Source: Ailanthus altissimus
Lineage: Eukaryota; Streptophyta; Magnoliopsida; Sapindales; Simaroubaceae
Length of the DNA: 64,000 bases
Assembly: GCA_946807835.1 (NCBI GenBank)
Contig: OX327695.1
Span: 29,308,501 to 29,372,500, forward strand
Direction of reading: 5' to 3'
In this document: piece by piece, positions 23,564 through 35,896 of the stretch
Layout of the letters: each line of letters opens with the position of its first letter
Position numbering within the stretch: position 1 is the stretch's first letter
The notes under the pieces: generated by a model
What the model was told of the DNA's origin: nothing
Database searches by the model: none
Seen by the model: only the letters and a program-made list of their open reading frames with translations
Position numbers and translations under genes: made by a program

Positions 23564-26262
23564 GAGCATGTGGGTTGTGGGACTCGTTTGATCATGTTCA
23601 TTAATGGTGTTTCATTTTTCTGTGGCAGCCTCGTCCACGCTCAATTCTTGGAGTTTTGTCCATCAAATTGAATCAAACATCGTCATAATGTGAAGCAGAT
23701 AATTTAAAAACCACAAAAAAATTTATAAAAAAAATAAATAGACAGGTGGTGTTATTTGTAGGAGTGAACCAACAATCGAGGGGGCCTATCTTTGCTTCAA
23801 TTGGTTAATTACTTAATTTCAGTTAGGTGATGAAAAAGAAAAATCAAAATCCTCTTCGATTTGCAAATTTATTTGCTTCGAAAGCTGTGAAAATTGCAAA
23901 CGGGATTGTAGTTGGTTCATTGGCCTTTCAATTTTATTTGGGCATTTTTCATAATTAGTCTCTTATTTTATTCAATTATTTTTGTTAACAACGTATTAAT
24001 AGGTTATTTTTTATTTATCAAATAAATACTAAATAATCATATTTACACTTGTATGCATAATATAATAAAAAATAAAATATTATAATATCAAAAACATAAA
24101 CCGAACTCGAGCAAATTCATTTTTAAAAACACTCAAATACTATAAATTTAAAATTATAAAACATCAACAAAGATAAGATATATTTCTATGATTGAATGTT
24201 GTGTATATTTTATTATATATATAAGTATAAATTATAGATTTGTTTAAATTTTTGTTTATTTTAAAATGTATGCCTCAAAATACAATTCAAGTGTATAATA
24301 ATAAAGTTTTTGAGTTAAATGAGTTGAATTGGAGATAAATAAAGTAAGAGTGAGGTAGATTTGTAGAAACTAGTTGGACTACGAATTATTTCGTAGGCAA
24401 TTATCATGGGACTGTGAAGTAGCTCGCGGGCACATAAATGCGGGTTCGCAATTGTTGGTCGATATGATCACGTTGCGTATCTCGAGTGTCCACAAAAGCT
24501 GCCGTCGCGCGAACATTTGGGGGCTCTCGTGTTTCGCATCGTGGGTGACTTATAATTTTTGCAGGACTTTTCTAAATTAGGATTTTTAAATTTTTGGATG
24601 GTTTTTAATAATTTTTTTTTGTTTCAAGTCTTATAAAGTATGATTCAATTATTATTTATTTTAGAGGAAGGTAGGAGAACTCTAGCAACGGAAAAGAAAG
24701 TTATGTTAATTATAGTAACTTCGAGATTTCAATTCTAAAAAATGTTAAATTTTGGGATCTTTTTAAATACTATGTGTTATGCCATTGGAGTTGACAATGT
24801 AGAGTATAAGGTGAGTCTGAAAATCTCAATTAATGCAAAAAGATATAAGTTGAGATCAATTGAGAATAGAAATGATAACAATATCTAATTCTTCACTAAG
24901 GCTCTCGTGTATGAAGAGTGCGCACAAGCGCCCATTTAGATTCAACCACTTAATCATACTCATTTCATGATGGCAAGTTATAGTAATCAGGTGAGTCATA
25001 TAACCCCAACAATACCAATGATTATGGTTCCCTCAAACACAATAGATTACTATCATAATTTTCCTATAAGGTTCAATGAACATGCAACATATATACACTA
25101 TGATGGTGGGATGGATAGGGAATGTCGATAGTGTTGAAAATATTGATAATGTTCGATTACCCAATTTTTTGTTTAGATCTTAAGTGGGCGAGTAATCTCC
25201 CATCATTAGCCCACTAATTAATACAAACTTTTTCCATATGAATCAGATGCACTTTTTATCAATATAATACCACATTTTCTCATACAAATTAGAGGTTTAC
25301 ACCTTACACAATAATATCTGGTGCACCAAAACACCGGAGAATAAAATATCGTGCACATATAAAAAAAAATACCCTATACAAGTCTGCTTAAACAACTCTG
25401 TCTGATTAAACGTTAATTTTTTATTTATAAAATTCAAAGCCCACATCTTTTAATAATATGTAACTAATGCGCAAAAGAATACTTTTTGCAAAATTTTATA
25501 TTCTTTGGAGACGTTATTTTTCCTGTAAAATATAAAAAAAATACAATTAAAATAATTATTAATAAATACATACATATTAAATTAACTAACATAAAATATT
25601 AATCAAATTATTAATTAAACAAATTATTATAGTTAAATAATAATTAATTTACTTTTTAAATCTAAAATCATCTTAAAATTAAATATTTTTTAAATATAAA
25701 TTTTCCCTAACTTTTTTTAAAAATTTCACTATGTGTGCCACGTGGCACTCTATGAACATGCCATGTGGCACATACATTGCCATGTCGGGGACCGTGGGCC
25801 CGTAATATAAAGCTGTGTACACCTAATGGGCGTATCGTGAGTACGCCCTATGGAACAGTGGAGCGCATCTCGGCCTTTCTTAGGAGCCTTTTGCGGCCCC
25901 GAGAAAGGCCCTCGAGATTGTATCTCAGGAAACTTTTTCGAGGCTGCAAAAGATCCCCAAGAAAGTGCTGAACATAGACGTCTGGCGGCCATCATCTGCA
26001 GTCAAAATTCTCCCAAAAAGTTATTTTTTGCTATATTTTCACTTTTTTCACTATTCCAACCTAATTTTCATATTTATTTCACCTATTTCTAACTCAAAAT
26101 AGAATTATTTCTAGCCCATAATAATTTGAATTTCTCATCTTTGACTAATAAAGAATATCCAATTAAAATGTGACTAAAAAAAGTATATTTATCAAATTAA
26201 AGGGTTATTTTTGAAAATTTTCTATTTTATTTCTCAGGTTTGCCTTTTGCTTTGCAAAATAT
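23564..26262. other. Intergenic DNA with weak remnants
   Basis: Mostly AT-rich. Two GC-richer islets stand out. At 24374-24580 a plus-strand frame contains a CRRAN...LSCFASW pattern that resembles the end of a LINE RNase H domain, but it is too short and decayed to assign. At about 25735-26000 a GC-rich block contains the internal inverted match CTCGGCCTTTC / GAAAGGCC and the near-repeated flank CCACGTGGCA / CCATGTGGCA. I do not recognise that block. Confidence 0.4.
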
Positions 26263-26269
26263 ATAATTA

Positions 26270-26530
26270 TAAAATGAAGAGATGGCGTACTTGAGGGTTT
26301 ACCCTAGTATTAAGCTTTGTGCACCTTCCCGACTAAGGTTAAGGGTTCAAGCCTTAGATGTTAGAGCGATTGATTTATTCTTTCGGTCTTATGAGAGCTT
26401 TTTAGTTCAGGTGGGATGTACTTAAAACTGTACGTGTGCTCCCGATAATCCTAGTAGCATAGTTCAAGTAGAGTGTGCTTCAAAGATATACGTGATGGGG
26501 TGTGCCTATACATGTTTTTCTTAGAAAATC
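26270..26530 (+). mobile_element. Possible SINE-like sequence
   Basis: Contains GGGTTCAAGCC at about 26342-26354, matching a tRNA-type B box (GGTTCRANNCC), some 60 bp after a weak A-box-like stretch (GATGGCGTACTTGAGG). Non-coding. No poly-A tail or target duplication was confirmed. Confidence 0.3.
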
Positions 26531-26639
26531 CCTCAAAGATGTATGTATTACTTCCGCAAAAAGTCTCGATTGTATAGTTGTTTGATTATATTATCATTTG
26601 TGTAGTTTGATATATATAATCTAAAAATTAAATAAATAA

Positions 26640-26785
26640 AGAGATGGCTTGACAATACCTTGATGGGTACACATATGATATTTTGCATGTCAATATGATT
26701 GATGTAATCCAAAATAAATAGATAAATAGATGGCTTGATGATGCTTTGAAGGGTACTTATGGTATCTTGCATGTCACCACCACTC
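26640..26785. repeat. Two-copy direct repeat
   Basis: Two degenerate copies of about 70-80 bp, each starting AGATGGCTTGA and continuing with a GGGTAC...TTGCATGTCA pattern. The first begins near 26641 and the second near 26729. Function unknown. Confidence 0.6.
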
Positions 26786-26876
26786 AGTTCATGCATCTTA
26801 TAATATCTACCATTAATTATTATACCTTTAAAATACTAATTTGAATTATATATCATTGTATACATCTACATTCAAT

Positions 26877-27473
26877 TAGAGATGGCAATTTGGCCCCGGC
26901 TCGACCTAGATCTAAATCCTAACTAGAAAGCATTTGAGTTTTTATCCAAATTCGAATCCTTTTTTTTTTTAAATTCGGATCCAAAGCAAATCTGGGTTTG
27001 TGCGAGAATTCAGCTCAAATCTAAATTTTATTTATTTATATTTGTTTTTTTAAAGAAACTTATTACATTAATTTATATATATGAATCTAAAAATTGCTTT
27101 ACAAAAGTAAATACCCTAAAAGTTTAAATTTAACTCAAAAATTTGAAGCAAGATAAAAAAAATAAATTTAAATTTATAATAATTATAAGAGAATAAAATC
27201 TAATAAAGTTTAAAATATTTAAATTATAAATACAAATTATACAATATAAATTTTATAATTTAACAATTACTTTATAAAATAAATACTCTAAAAGTTTAAA
27301 TTTTACTAAAAATTAAAAAATAAAAAAAATAATGTTCAACCCAAATGTAAGCCTGCATCAAGCCTAGCACGAAAAAACTCGACCTAAACCCAAATTTTAG
27401 GTTCACAAAAAATATCTAGATCTAGATTTGAGTTAAGCAAAATCTAGATCCAGATCTAAGTTTTGTCACCCTA
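26877..27473. mobile_element. Non-autonomous hAT-like DNA transposon
   Basis: A 597 bp AT-rich element beginning TAGAGATGGCAA and ending in the complement of TAGGGTGACAA. It is flanked by an 8 bp near-duplication, CATTCAAT (26869-26876) and CATCCAAT (27474-27481), the length expected for hAT. Subterminal motifs rich in TCTAGATC/AGATCTA occur at both ends. There is no transposase. Confidence 0.75.
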
Positions 27474-27932
27474 CATCCAATATTTAGTTGTTATATTTCG
27501 AACCACAATTATCAATTTAGTCTCTAAAATTTAGTTGAATTATACAATTTTTTTAAAATTTTAAGTACTTTAATTAGTTCTTACCATTGAAAAAAAAAGG
27601 TCTAAAGTAGAAAATATATATCATTACTAAACATATTAATAATACACTTTATTGCTCTAAAGAATGCACTTTAGGCGTCATTTTTTTAACAACAAAGATT
27701 AATAAATATATTTAAAGAAAAGATAAAACCAAATAAAATAGTTCAAACAAAACTTCAATACTAAACTAACAATTTTCCTATTCGAGACCTATATAACTTT
27801 TGAATTAATTATTGGTATATAACATATTTTAAAATATATGAACGTTAACACCAATAAAGAATTTTATACATATAAACATTTTTAATACTTTCAACATCGG
27901 AGAGTTATCTATATATATTTATAAATAGTATT
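27474..27932. other. AT-rich spacer, nothing recognised
   Basis: About 460 bp between the hAT-like element and the copia LTR. No coding potential or repeat was identified. Confidence 0.6.
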
Positions 27933-27937
27933 ATATG

Positions 27938-28303
27938 TGAAAATAGAAGATCAAATGACTTCACTGGACAGAGTAGCCTACAGTTATAACAGTAATAAAA
28001 GGTACTAGAAAATGATTCGGATGATGAAGACAAATATTTATTGTTAACATGGATTTATTAATTATTTAATAATACTGTAAATAGATAGTTTGTTAGAGTT
28101 AATTACAACAAACTCCACAGTTCTCGTTAATTCATCAATCATTGTATTCACACTATAAATACCATACAGAGCTTAACAGTAATAATATTGATTCCATTCA
28201 GCAAATTTACAAGTCTCTCTCTCGATCAGTTCCAGCAACTTTTCTCTTTCTCATAGTGTTTTCTCGAAAAAACTCAAATTAACAAAGACACTTTTTTATT
28301 TTT
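27938..28303 (+). repeat. 5' LTR of copia element A
   Basis: Aligns along its length with 35512-35891, for example the shared block TTCATCAATCATTGTATTC and the leader block GTGTTTTCTCGAAAAAA. A CACTATAAATACC box at about 28151 is a likely TATA promoter. Confidence 0.88.
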
Positions 28304-28315
28304 TGGTATCAGAGC
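28304..28315 (+). promoter_or_regulatory. Primer-binding site of copia element A
   Basis: TGGTATCAGAGC is complementary to the 3' end of plant initiator Met-tRNA and directly follows the LTR. The gag ATG begins at the next base. Confidence 0.9.
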
Positions 28316-31300
28316 ATGGCTAGTTCATCTAATACAAATCAATCAAATTCTTCTGATCTGAATCATCAGATGATTTCTTTAAGCCTGGGACAAAGCAGTA
28401 GCTTTACATTTACTAATCCAGTCAAGCTAGATGTTAACAACTATCTCCTGAAAATCTCAGATTCTTGTTTCTGCAAGAAGGAATAATCTAGAGGAACTAC
28501 TGCTAGGTGAGAAACTTTATCCAACTCGTTATCTTGTTTCTTCTAATATAGATCCAAAAGCTTTGCTTGTTGTTAATCCTCAGTTTAGTATATGGAGAAA
28601 ACAAGATTCTATGCTAATGAGTTGGTTATTCTTTACTATGAGTGAATCAATCTTGAGCTTAGTAGTTCAATGTAGAACTTCTTATGAATATGAAAATGTT
28701 TGGATCAAATGTATGGGAGTCAATCAATAGTTAGGTTGACACAGTTGAGATCACAGCTTCAAACAATAAGGAAAGAAACTATAAGTATAAATGATTACTA
28801 TTTCAAGGTTAAAAGTGGCACGCCCTAAACTCAAAAGATCCGACACACGACACTATTTACATTCATTCAATAATATTTAAACATTTATTTCAATTTTTTT
28901 TTCAGAATTATAACAATTGAATTATGATTGGGATAATTAGTAAACCGGAGATACGCAGAGTTTTCTCAGAGATTAACACTCTACTACGTCACTAGTAGCA
29001 ATTTTATTATCCGAAGCCCAGAATATATTCATTGCAAATTCTTACTTAAAATCAACCAATAACCACACTTGGTGAAACTTAAACCAAATCCAACCACACA
29101 CAATAAAATAATACATAAGTATTTATTCAATAGGGACGAATTAAATATCTTATCCCACGTGTCCTCAAATGAAACACTCAGCAACCTAGCAACTTAGGGA
29201 ACCCAAAGAATAGCAGAAGCTTTGCCAAATCCACTAAGCACACATGTACCTTACTTACCTGAAATTACCATAAACTATAATGAGTATAAAACTCAGTAAG
29301 CATACTAGTTTTTCATATATCAAATACAAATACATATATGTACACAATGCATATGTATGATATGATGTGATCAATTAAAATCATAATCTTATCAAATCAC
29401 ATGTCATGTAAGAGCTTACATATTCTTTCAAAACGTATAATAGGAATACCATCACTCAACTATTACTTAGTATGACTTACATATCATATATCTCATAATG
29501 AGCCAAATGTCACTCGTATGTGACATATCGTATGAGATAAATAGTACAAGTGAAGTTTTTAAATTACACATATATAATGCTCATGCCCGAAGGTAAAAGC
29601 CAAACCCTCACTCTGATCATCGGTAAGTCATCTCACATACACCAATACGCCATCACACGAATGTGATGACTCACTATTCCTTTAGGTACCAATAGGATCC
29701 TCCCTACATACAGAACACATAACATATACAAATCCTGAAGAAAAAGCCACACATAAAGGCTTCACAAATCACATAAAATACCTACTAAGTAAATAGTGAG
29801 TTCAAGCATCCTCAAAACACAAAACGCATCTCATGGACATTTTCTACTTCAAAAGCTTTCTTTGTTAAACACATTTCATTTTAAAAGCTCACTTTCTTAA
29901 ATACATGTATGTTCATGCTCAATGTCAATGCTCACATTCATAAACATATTTCTTTCACATTTCATATCAAATATACTTTGGCATAACATAAACATATTTC
30001 TAAGCACATTTTCAAAATCATACATAGACAATTATTATACTTATTGTGATTTCAGTAAAAGTCTAGTATATTTACCTCTTAGCACTTTCGGGTACAAGGC
30101 TTAATTCTCCTTAACTTATCAATAGAGATTAATCATTTCATAAGCCTCACAATTCACATAAAACACTTTAATAGCTTACAAAATTATACATATTGCACTT
30201 ATCACATCAAATTAATCTAATTATTTGGTTTCTCAAAACCTGTTATTCTGACCACTTACACTTAACAAAATTGTCTTATATATCAAATGATGTCCAACTA
30301 CTTCAAAATCAGAATATATCATTCTTAACTCATATATTCGTCTTATATATGAATATTATATCATAATTCCTACACAATCTATTCCATAAACACCATCGAA
30401 TCCAAACTACTAAACTGACAGGATTAAGATACTTACTGAACAATATTTAATCTCCTAATTTTATAAAATCATATACTAACTAAAAAATTATAAAACTACT
30501 ACAAAAATACTCTTGACACATATCTTAATCCATGATAAATATTTCACTTCAAAATCACTGCCAAAAGTATTTTAAAACTATTTTATTCTATAGCTTTAAA
30601 AATCTGTTAATCAAATACTGTAATGAACTGACCCTCTTTAGAAAATCATAACAATTTAACCACATTGATCTAAATTCTCAATTCTGAGTATATCATATTA
30701 AACATATAAAATTATCATAGTCCATAAATTTATAATTTTTTAAGATCATTAAGTAGATCAAAAATTGTTTGTCACTGTATTATACTGTTCACACAGGAAA
30801 TTTCTAGAATTTCAGGGTCATTTTGGTAAATTCACTATAAATTCAATTTCTAAAATTTTCAATCGATTAAAAGTCTCAGATAATCCTAAACATGTCTAAT
30901 TTCCTATACTCAAAATTTAAAATCAGAATCGAATCACAAAAATTTATAAACTTCCTGGATCAGGAGACTATCAAGTAGAAATTCCACAATTCATCATGAT
31001 TTATTAAGCTATCTACATAGATCATCATCAATTCTCACAATATCTTACGAAATACACATCAAATCCTCAATTATACATATTTTTAGAAATCAAAATTTAA
31101 AGAAATCAACTTAATTAACACCAATAAATTGAGAAATAGTTGTGATATATCTCTTAAAATCTAAAATTCCAATTTCTTCTTCTTCTTCTCTTTCTCTCCC
31201 CTCTATTTCTCTCTTTTCTCTCTTTAAAGGGGTAGCTCAACCCAAAAATGAGTAAATTAGGGTTTCAAAAATGTATTTTTATACTAAGAGACTAATTTTT

Positions 31301-32468
31301 AATATTTATGAATTTACCCCCAAAACTTTCAAAATATTATAATTTGGTCCCTAAAATAAATCTAAAGTCTTGCAAATAAACCCAATACTAATAGTATGTC
31401 TTTAACTTATACAAACACTACTAATAACAATATATAAATCAAGTATCACCCACATACAAATAAAATATATATATATATATATATAAATACTTATTCTTAC
31501 TAATTATGGATACTGGTTACTATAAAAAGCCTGGTAGACAATCTTGCTATAGCTGAAAAACTTGTACTGGAACAAGATTTAGTTACGTACTTACTTGCTG
31601 AAATTGGCACAGATTATGATTCTGTTGCTTTACTTGTGTCAATTAAAAGTAGTGAACTTTCACTTGGTGAGATCTATGCTATTCTACTCAATCAAGAAAG
31701 TAGAATTGACCGGTCAAATTCCATGATTAGTGGAAGTGGAGGAATCAATGTAAATATGGCTACCACTGATGGTAAACAAAAATATAAAGGAACTTTGGGA
31801 ACATAAATAAATTCAACAAAGGAAATGGAGGACAAAATTTTGGTAACAATTAGATGTATAAAGGGAAGCAAAACTATGGGAATCAAGGGAAAGGAAAATA
31901 AAAAATTGTGTGTCAAATATGCTTCAAATCTGGACATGGAACATTAAAATGTTGGAATAGGTTTAATGAGGAGTTTGAACCTCCAATTCCATAAGCTCAA
32001 GTTCAGAACAATGCTCAACTTCAAGCATCTGCCTATTTGACTGCACCTGGACCAGAAGCTGTTAATGAAGACATGAGCTGGTACATGGATAGTGGAGCAA
32101 CAAACCATGTCACCAACAACAACAATAATCTAGCAAATAGATCTGAATATAGAAGTAATGATCTCATAACAGTTGGTAATGGCAATGCACTTAAAATTAT
32201 GAGTATTGGCTCTATTGTTCTGCATACCTATAGTAATCAAAAACTAAAAATTAACCAAGTTTTATTTGTTCCCAACATGACAAAAAACTTAGTTAGCATC
32301 TCTAAACTAAGAACTGACCTTGATGTGGTTGTTGAATTTAACAAGAATATTTATATGGTTAAGGATGTGAATGAGAGTGTTATTCTTCAAGGAATTGCTA
32401 AATGGGGACTGTATCAGCTTGTTACATCCAAAAGTTCAGATATTACCTCAAGACACAACTCGATTTAG
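28316..32468 (+). pseudogene. gag and protease of copia element A, interrupted
   Basis: The gag starts MASSSNTNQ, like element D. It loses frame near 28480, resumes (DPKALLVVNPQF, ...LQTIRKETISINDYYFKVK) and is cut at 28815. It continues after the insertion at 31530 with SLVDNLAIAEK and LLAEIGTDYDSVALL. A CCHC knuckle follows (CQICFKSGHGTLKC, about 31910-31950). The protease has the intact motif WYMDSGATNH near 32080. Several stops and frameshifts make it non-coding today. Confidence 0.85.
28816..31524. mobile_element. 2.7 kb LTR-like insertion inside copia gag
   Basis: Non-coding 2709 bp block that splits gag between KVK and SLVDNLA. It begins TGGCACGCCC and ends ...TTACTATA. The five bases AAAAG precede it (28811-28815) and follow it (31525-31529), as expected for integrase-made target duplication. 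The TGGCACGCCC start, an AAACTCAGTAAGCATA motif (29290) and the lack of any gene resemble a very long solo LTR of gypsy type. The last two bases are TA instead of CA. A (TA)n run lies at about 31466-31485. Family assignment is inference. Confidence 0.65.
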
Positions 32469-35400
32469 CCTTTTAATTCTAAGCTCTATAAATCTAATAC
32501 TGGTTTTCAATCTAAAGTCACTTTGTTTGCTGATTGTAACAAAAATAAGTCAGTATCCATTATTGGATCTGGTGATATTAGCCACTCTTGTATAAATTCT
32601 GGAGAAAAAAAATAGAAGATGTTCTTGATGTATTGCATAGAAGGTTTGGCCATCCTAATAAGGATACTTTCAAAGCTATTGTATCAAACTATAATATGCA
32701 AATGTCAATGAATAAACTTTTGTCAAATTCATTTTGTACTGCATGTTAGCTTGGAAAAAATCACAAATTACACTTTGGTAAGTCTGAAACCAAAACTTCA
32801 AAACCTTTAGAAGTTATAAATGCTGATGTATGGGGCCTTGCAAGTTTACTATCTGGAAATAACTTCAGATATTATGTGAGTTTTGTAGATGACTACTCTA
32901 AATTTACTTGAATTTATCCACTACAGCAAAAATCACAAGTTATGAGTATTTTCTTAAACTTTCAAACACACATAGAAAGACTGCTAAATCAAAAAATTAA
33001 AATATTGCAGTCAAACTTTAAGGGTGAGTTCAGAAGTTTAAACAAAATGTTAAGTGAAAAAGGTATAGGACATAGATTTTCATGTCCATATACACATCAC
33101 CAAAATGGTAAGGTTGAGAGAAAACATAGACACATAGTTGAAACAAGCCTTACCTTAATGGGACAAAGTTAAATGCCATTAAAACATAAGTGGTACTCCT
33201 TTCAAATTGCCACCTTCTTGATTAATAGGATGCCTCTGGTAGTTCTAGAGTATAAGTCACTTTTTGAGTTACTTTTTAAACAAAAACTAGATTATTCTTT
33301 CATGAGAGTATTTGGGTGTGCATGTTATCCTCATTTAAGATCTTATCTGAAACACAAATTGAACTATCATACAGAGAAATGTGTCTTTATGGTCTATAGT
33401 AGTCAGCACAAAGGTTATCAGTGTATGACTTCAAAAGAAAAATTTTATGTAGCAAGACATATGGTTTTTAATGAGAATAACTTTCCTTTCAAATCTAATC
33501 AATCATTTACTGATATAGAAGATACAAAATTAAACAAAATTCCCATATGTTCCTACCTGCTGCATCATTTTCTATTATTTAATAATCCTTTAACAGTCAG
33601 TTCTTTACAAGCTAATACAGGTCCAAATTCAGCAGTTCCAGAAATTCAACAAACTCAACAAGGTCAGTTTATTACCTTCTCACCCTTAAACACAAGCTTA
33701 TCTAATAATGCTACAGTACTTACTCTTAATCTTTCACCATAAACAACCTCACCAATACCATACTCACAACCTCAACTAAATGCCTCACACTTAAATACTC
33801 ATAACATAGACATCTCAATAAACACAGAAACTCTTATCCAGCAAAATACAATATCAAATCCAGCTGCTACTACAAATCAACATCCTATGATTACAAGGTC
33901 TAAAGTAGGGATTTACAAGCCTAAAATTCTACTTACAAGGGCTGTACATGACAGAGATGTAGACCTAACTCCAACCTCAGTTTCAAAAGCCTTAAGAATG
34001 CATTAGTGAAAAACAGCAATAAATGAAGAATATCAAGCTTTATTGAGAAATAAAACTTGGCAGCTGGCACAATTTGATCAAAATTATAAGATTGTGGGCA
34101 ATAAATAGGTTTTTAAGATTAAAAAAAAGAACCCAGATGGCAGTGTGGCTAGGTATAAAGCTAGATTGGTTGTTAAAGGATATCATCAAACACCTGAAAT
34201 TGACTTCACTAAAACATTTAGTCCAATTGTGAAAGTTATCACAATCAGGGTAGTCATAAGCTTAGCTATTACAAATTGATGGAAGTTGAGACAGGTAGAT
34301 GTAAATAATGCTTTCTTAATAGGAACTTGTTGGAAACTGTCTATATACTGCAACCTGAAGGATTGTTGTTAAAGGAAAGAAAAAGTTTATATGCAAGCTG
34401 TAGAAGGCTCTTTATGGCCTGAAACAGGCCCCAAGAACCTGGTATGACAAGTTAAAAACAACATTAGTTAAATGGAAATTTACAAATGCGAAGTTAAATG
34501 TCTCAGCATTCGTTAAGAAGCATAATACTAGAATAACTGTTGTTCTAGTATATGTGGATGATATTATAGCAACAAAAAGTGATGACAAAGAAGTGTAGAA
34601 GGTAATTGAACAACTACACAAAGACTTTACTTTAAAGGAATGGGGAGAACTACACTATTTTCTGGGTATAGAGGTTACAAAGATTGGACAAAATCTACAT
34701 CTATCTCAGACAAAATATATCAATGATCTTTTAAGAAAAATAAATATAGCTACATCAAAAAGCAGTCCCACACTCATAAGTACAGGGCTAAAGTTGTCTA
34801 AGACTGAAGAAGATAAATTTGCAAATCACTATCTTTATAGGAGTGTAATAGGGGCATTATAATATGTCACTCTTACAAGACCAGAGATTAGTTTTGTTGT
34901 TAATAAGCTGAGTCAATTTCTCTCAGCACCATCCAAACAACAGTGGCAGTGCTGCAAAAGGATTCTTAGATACCTACATGGGACTAAGGACCATGGTTTA
35001 ATATTCAAACTAGGTCAAACACAGAACTTAGTAGTTTTTACAAAATCAGATTGGGCCTGTGATGTGGATGATAGGAAGTCTTTTGGTGGTTATTGCATCT
35101 ACTTTGCTGGTAATCTAGTTTCATAGAGTGCTAAAAAATAAAGAGTTGTAGCCAAATTAAGTATTGAATCAAAATACAGAGCCTCGGCTCAAGTTGCAGC
35201 AAAGCTATCATGGTTAAAGTCTCTATTTACATAACTATATGTCCAAAAATATTCAATCTCGGTGGTCTAGTGTAATAACCAAAGTGCAGCATCACTTGCT
35301 GCCAATCCTATATTTCACAATAGAACAAAACACATAGAGATTGATGTCCATTTTGTGAGAGACATGGTGTTGAATCATGAGTTAGAATTCGGTATATCCC

Positions 35401-35495
35401 CTCAAAAGATTAGGTAGCAGATGTATTCACCAAAGCCTTGGTTATCTCCAAATTCTTAGAGTTAGTTTCCAAGCTCAATGTTGTCCCTAAACAGT
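32469..35495 (+). pseudogene. pol (integrase, RT, RNase H) of copia element A
   Basis: Integrase pieces follow in order: RFGHPNKDTF; a zinc-finger cysteine region ending in a stop (TAC then stop, LGKNH); SFVDDYSKFT; and FSCPYTHHQNGKVERKHRH near 33075-33125. The RT shows WV-like NK-stop-VFKIKKKNPDGSVARYKARL (34100), LVYVDDIIATKSDD with an intact YVDD box (34550) and HYFLGIEVTK. The RNase H and tail end with KLNVVPKQLSLRENE near 35510. At least ten in-frame stops or frameshifts are visible, so the element cannot move on its own. Confidence 0.88.
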
Positions 35496-35511
35496 TGAGC
35501 TTGAGGGAGAA

Positions 35512-35891
35512 TGAAAACAAAAGATCAAATAAGTTCATTGGATAGAATAGTGGACAGAGTAGCCTATAGCAACAATAGTAGCAAAAAGTACTAGAAAATA
35601 ATTCAAATGATAAAGACATATACCTATTGTTGACGTAGATTTATTAATTATTTAATAATACTGTAAATAAAAAGTTTGTTAGAGTTAGTTACAACAAACT
35701 CCACCTTTCTCGCCAATTCATCAATCATTGTATTCACACTATAAATACCATACAGAGTTTAACAGTAATAATACAATTGATTCCATTCAGCAAATTTATA
35801 GATCTCTCTTCATCAATTCCAACAACTTTTTTCTTTTTTAAGAGTGTTTTCTCGAAAAAAATTAAATTAACGAAGACACTTCTTTGTTTTT
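35512..35891 (+). repeat. 3' LTR of copia element A
   Basis: Second copy of the 27938-28303 repeat, preceded by the purine tract at about 35498-35511. It carries a few small insertions relative to the 5' copy. Confidence 0.88.
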
Positions 35892-35896
35892 AGATG

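Larger units (their letters stand above)
27938..35891 (+). mobile_element. Decayed Ty1/copia retrotransposon A (with nested insertion)
   Basis: LTRs at 27938-28303 and 35512-35891, both starting TGAAAA and ending in a T-rich tail, flank a gag-pol region. The Met-tRNA primer site TGGTATCAGAGC follows the first LTR (28304-28315), and the purine tract GCTTGAGGGAGA precedes the second. The flanks ATATG (27933-27937) and AGATG (35892-35896) match at four of five bases, a decayed target duplication. LTR divergence and many stops show an old insertion. A 2.7 kb foreign piece (28816-31524) splits gag. Protein motifs closely resemble element D at 56-61 kb, so they are one lineage, possibly Ale/Retrofit-like. 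Confidence 0.88.

Noticed and set aside
25765..26092. Overlapping open frames in the GC-rich islet
   Set aside because: Open on both strands, as GC-rich DNA often is, with no motif or promoter.
29922..30104. 60-codon frame within the 2.7 kb insertion
   Set aside because: Low-complexity composition inside LTR-like DNA. No family features.
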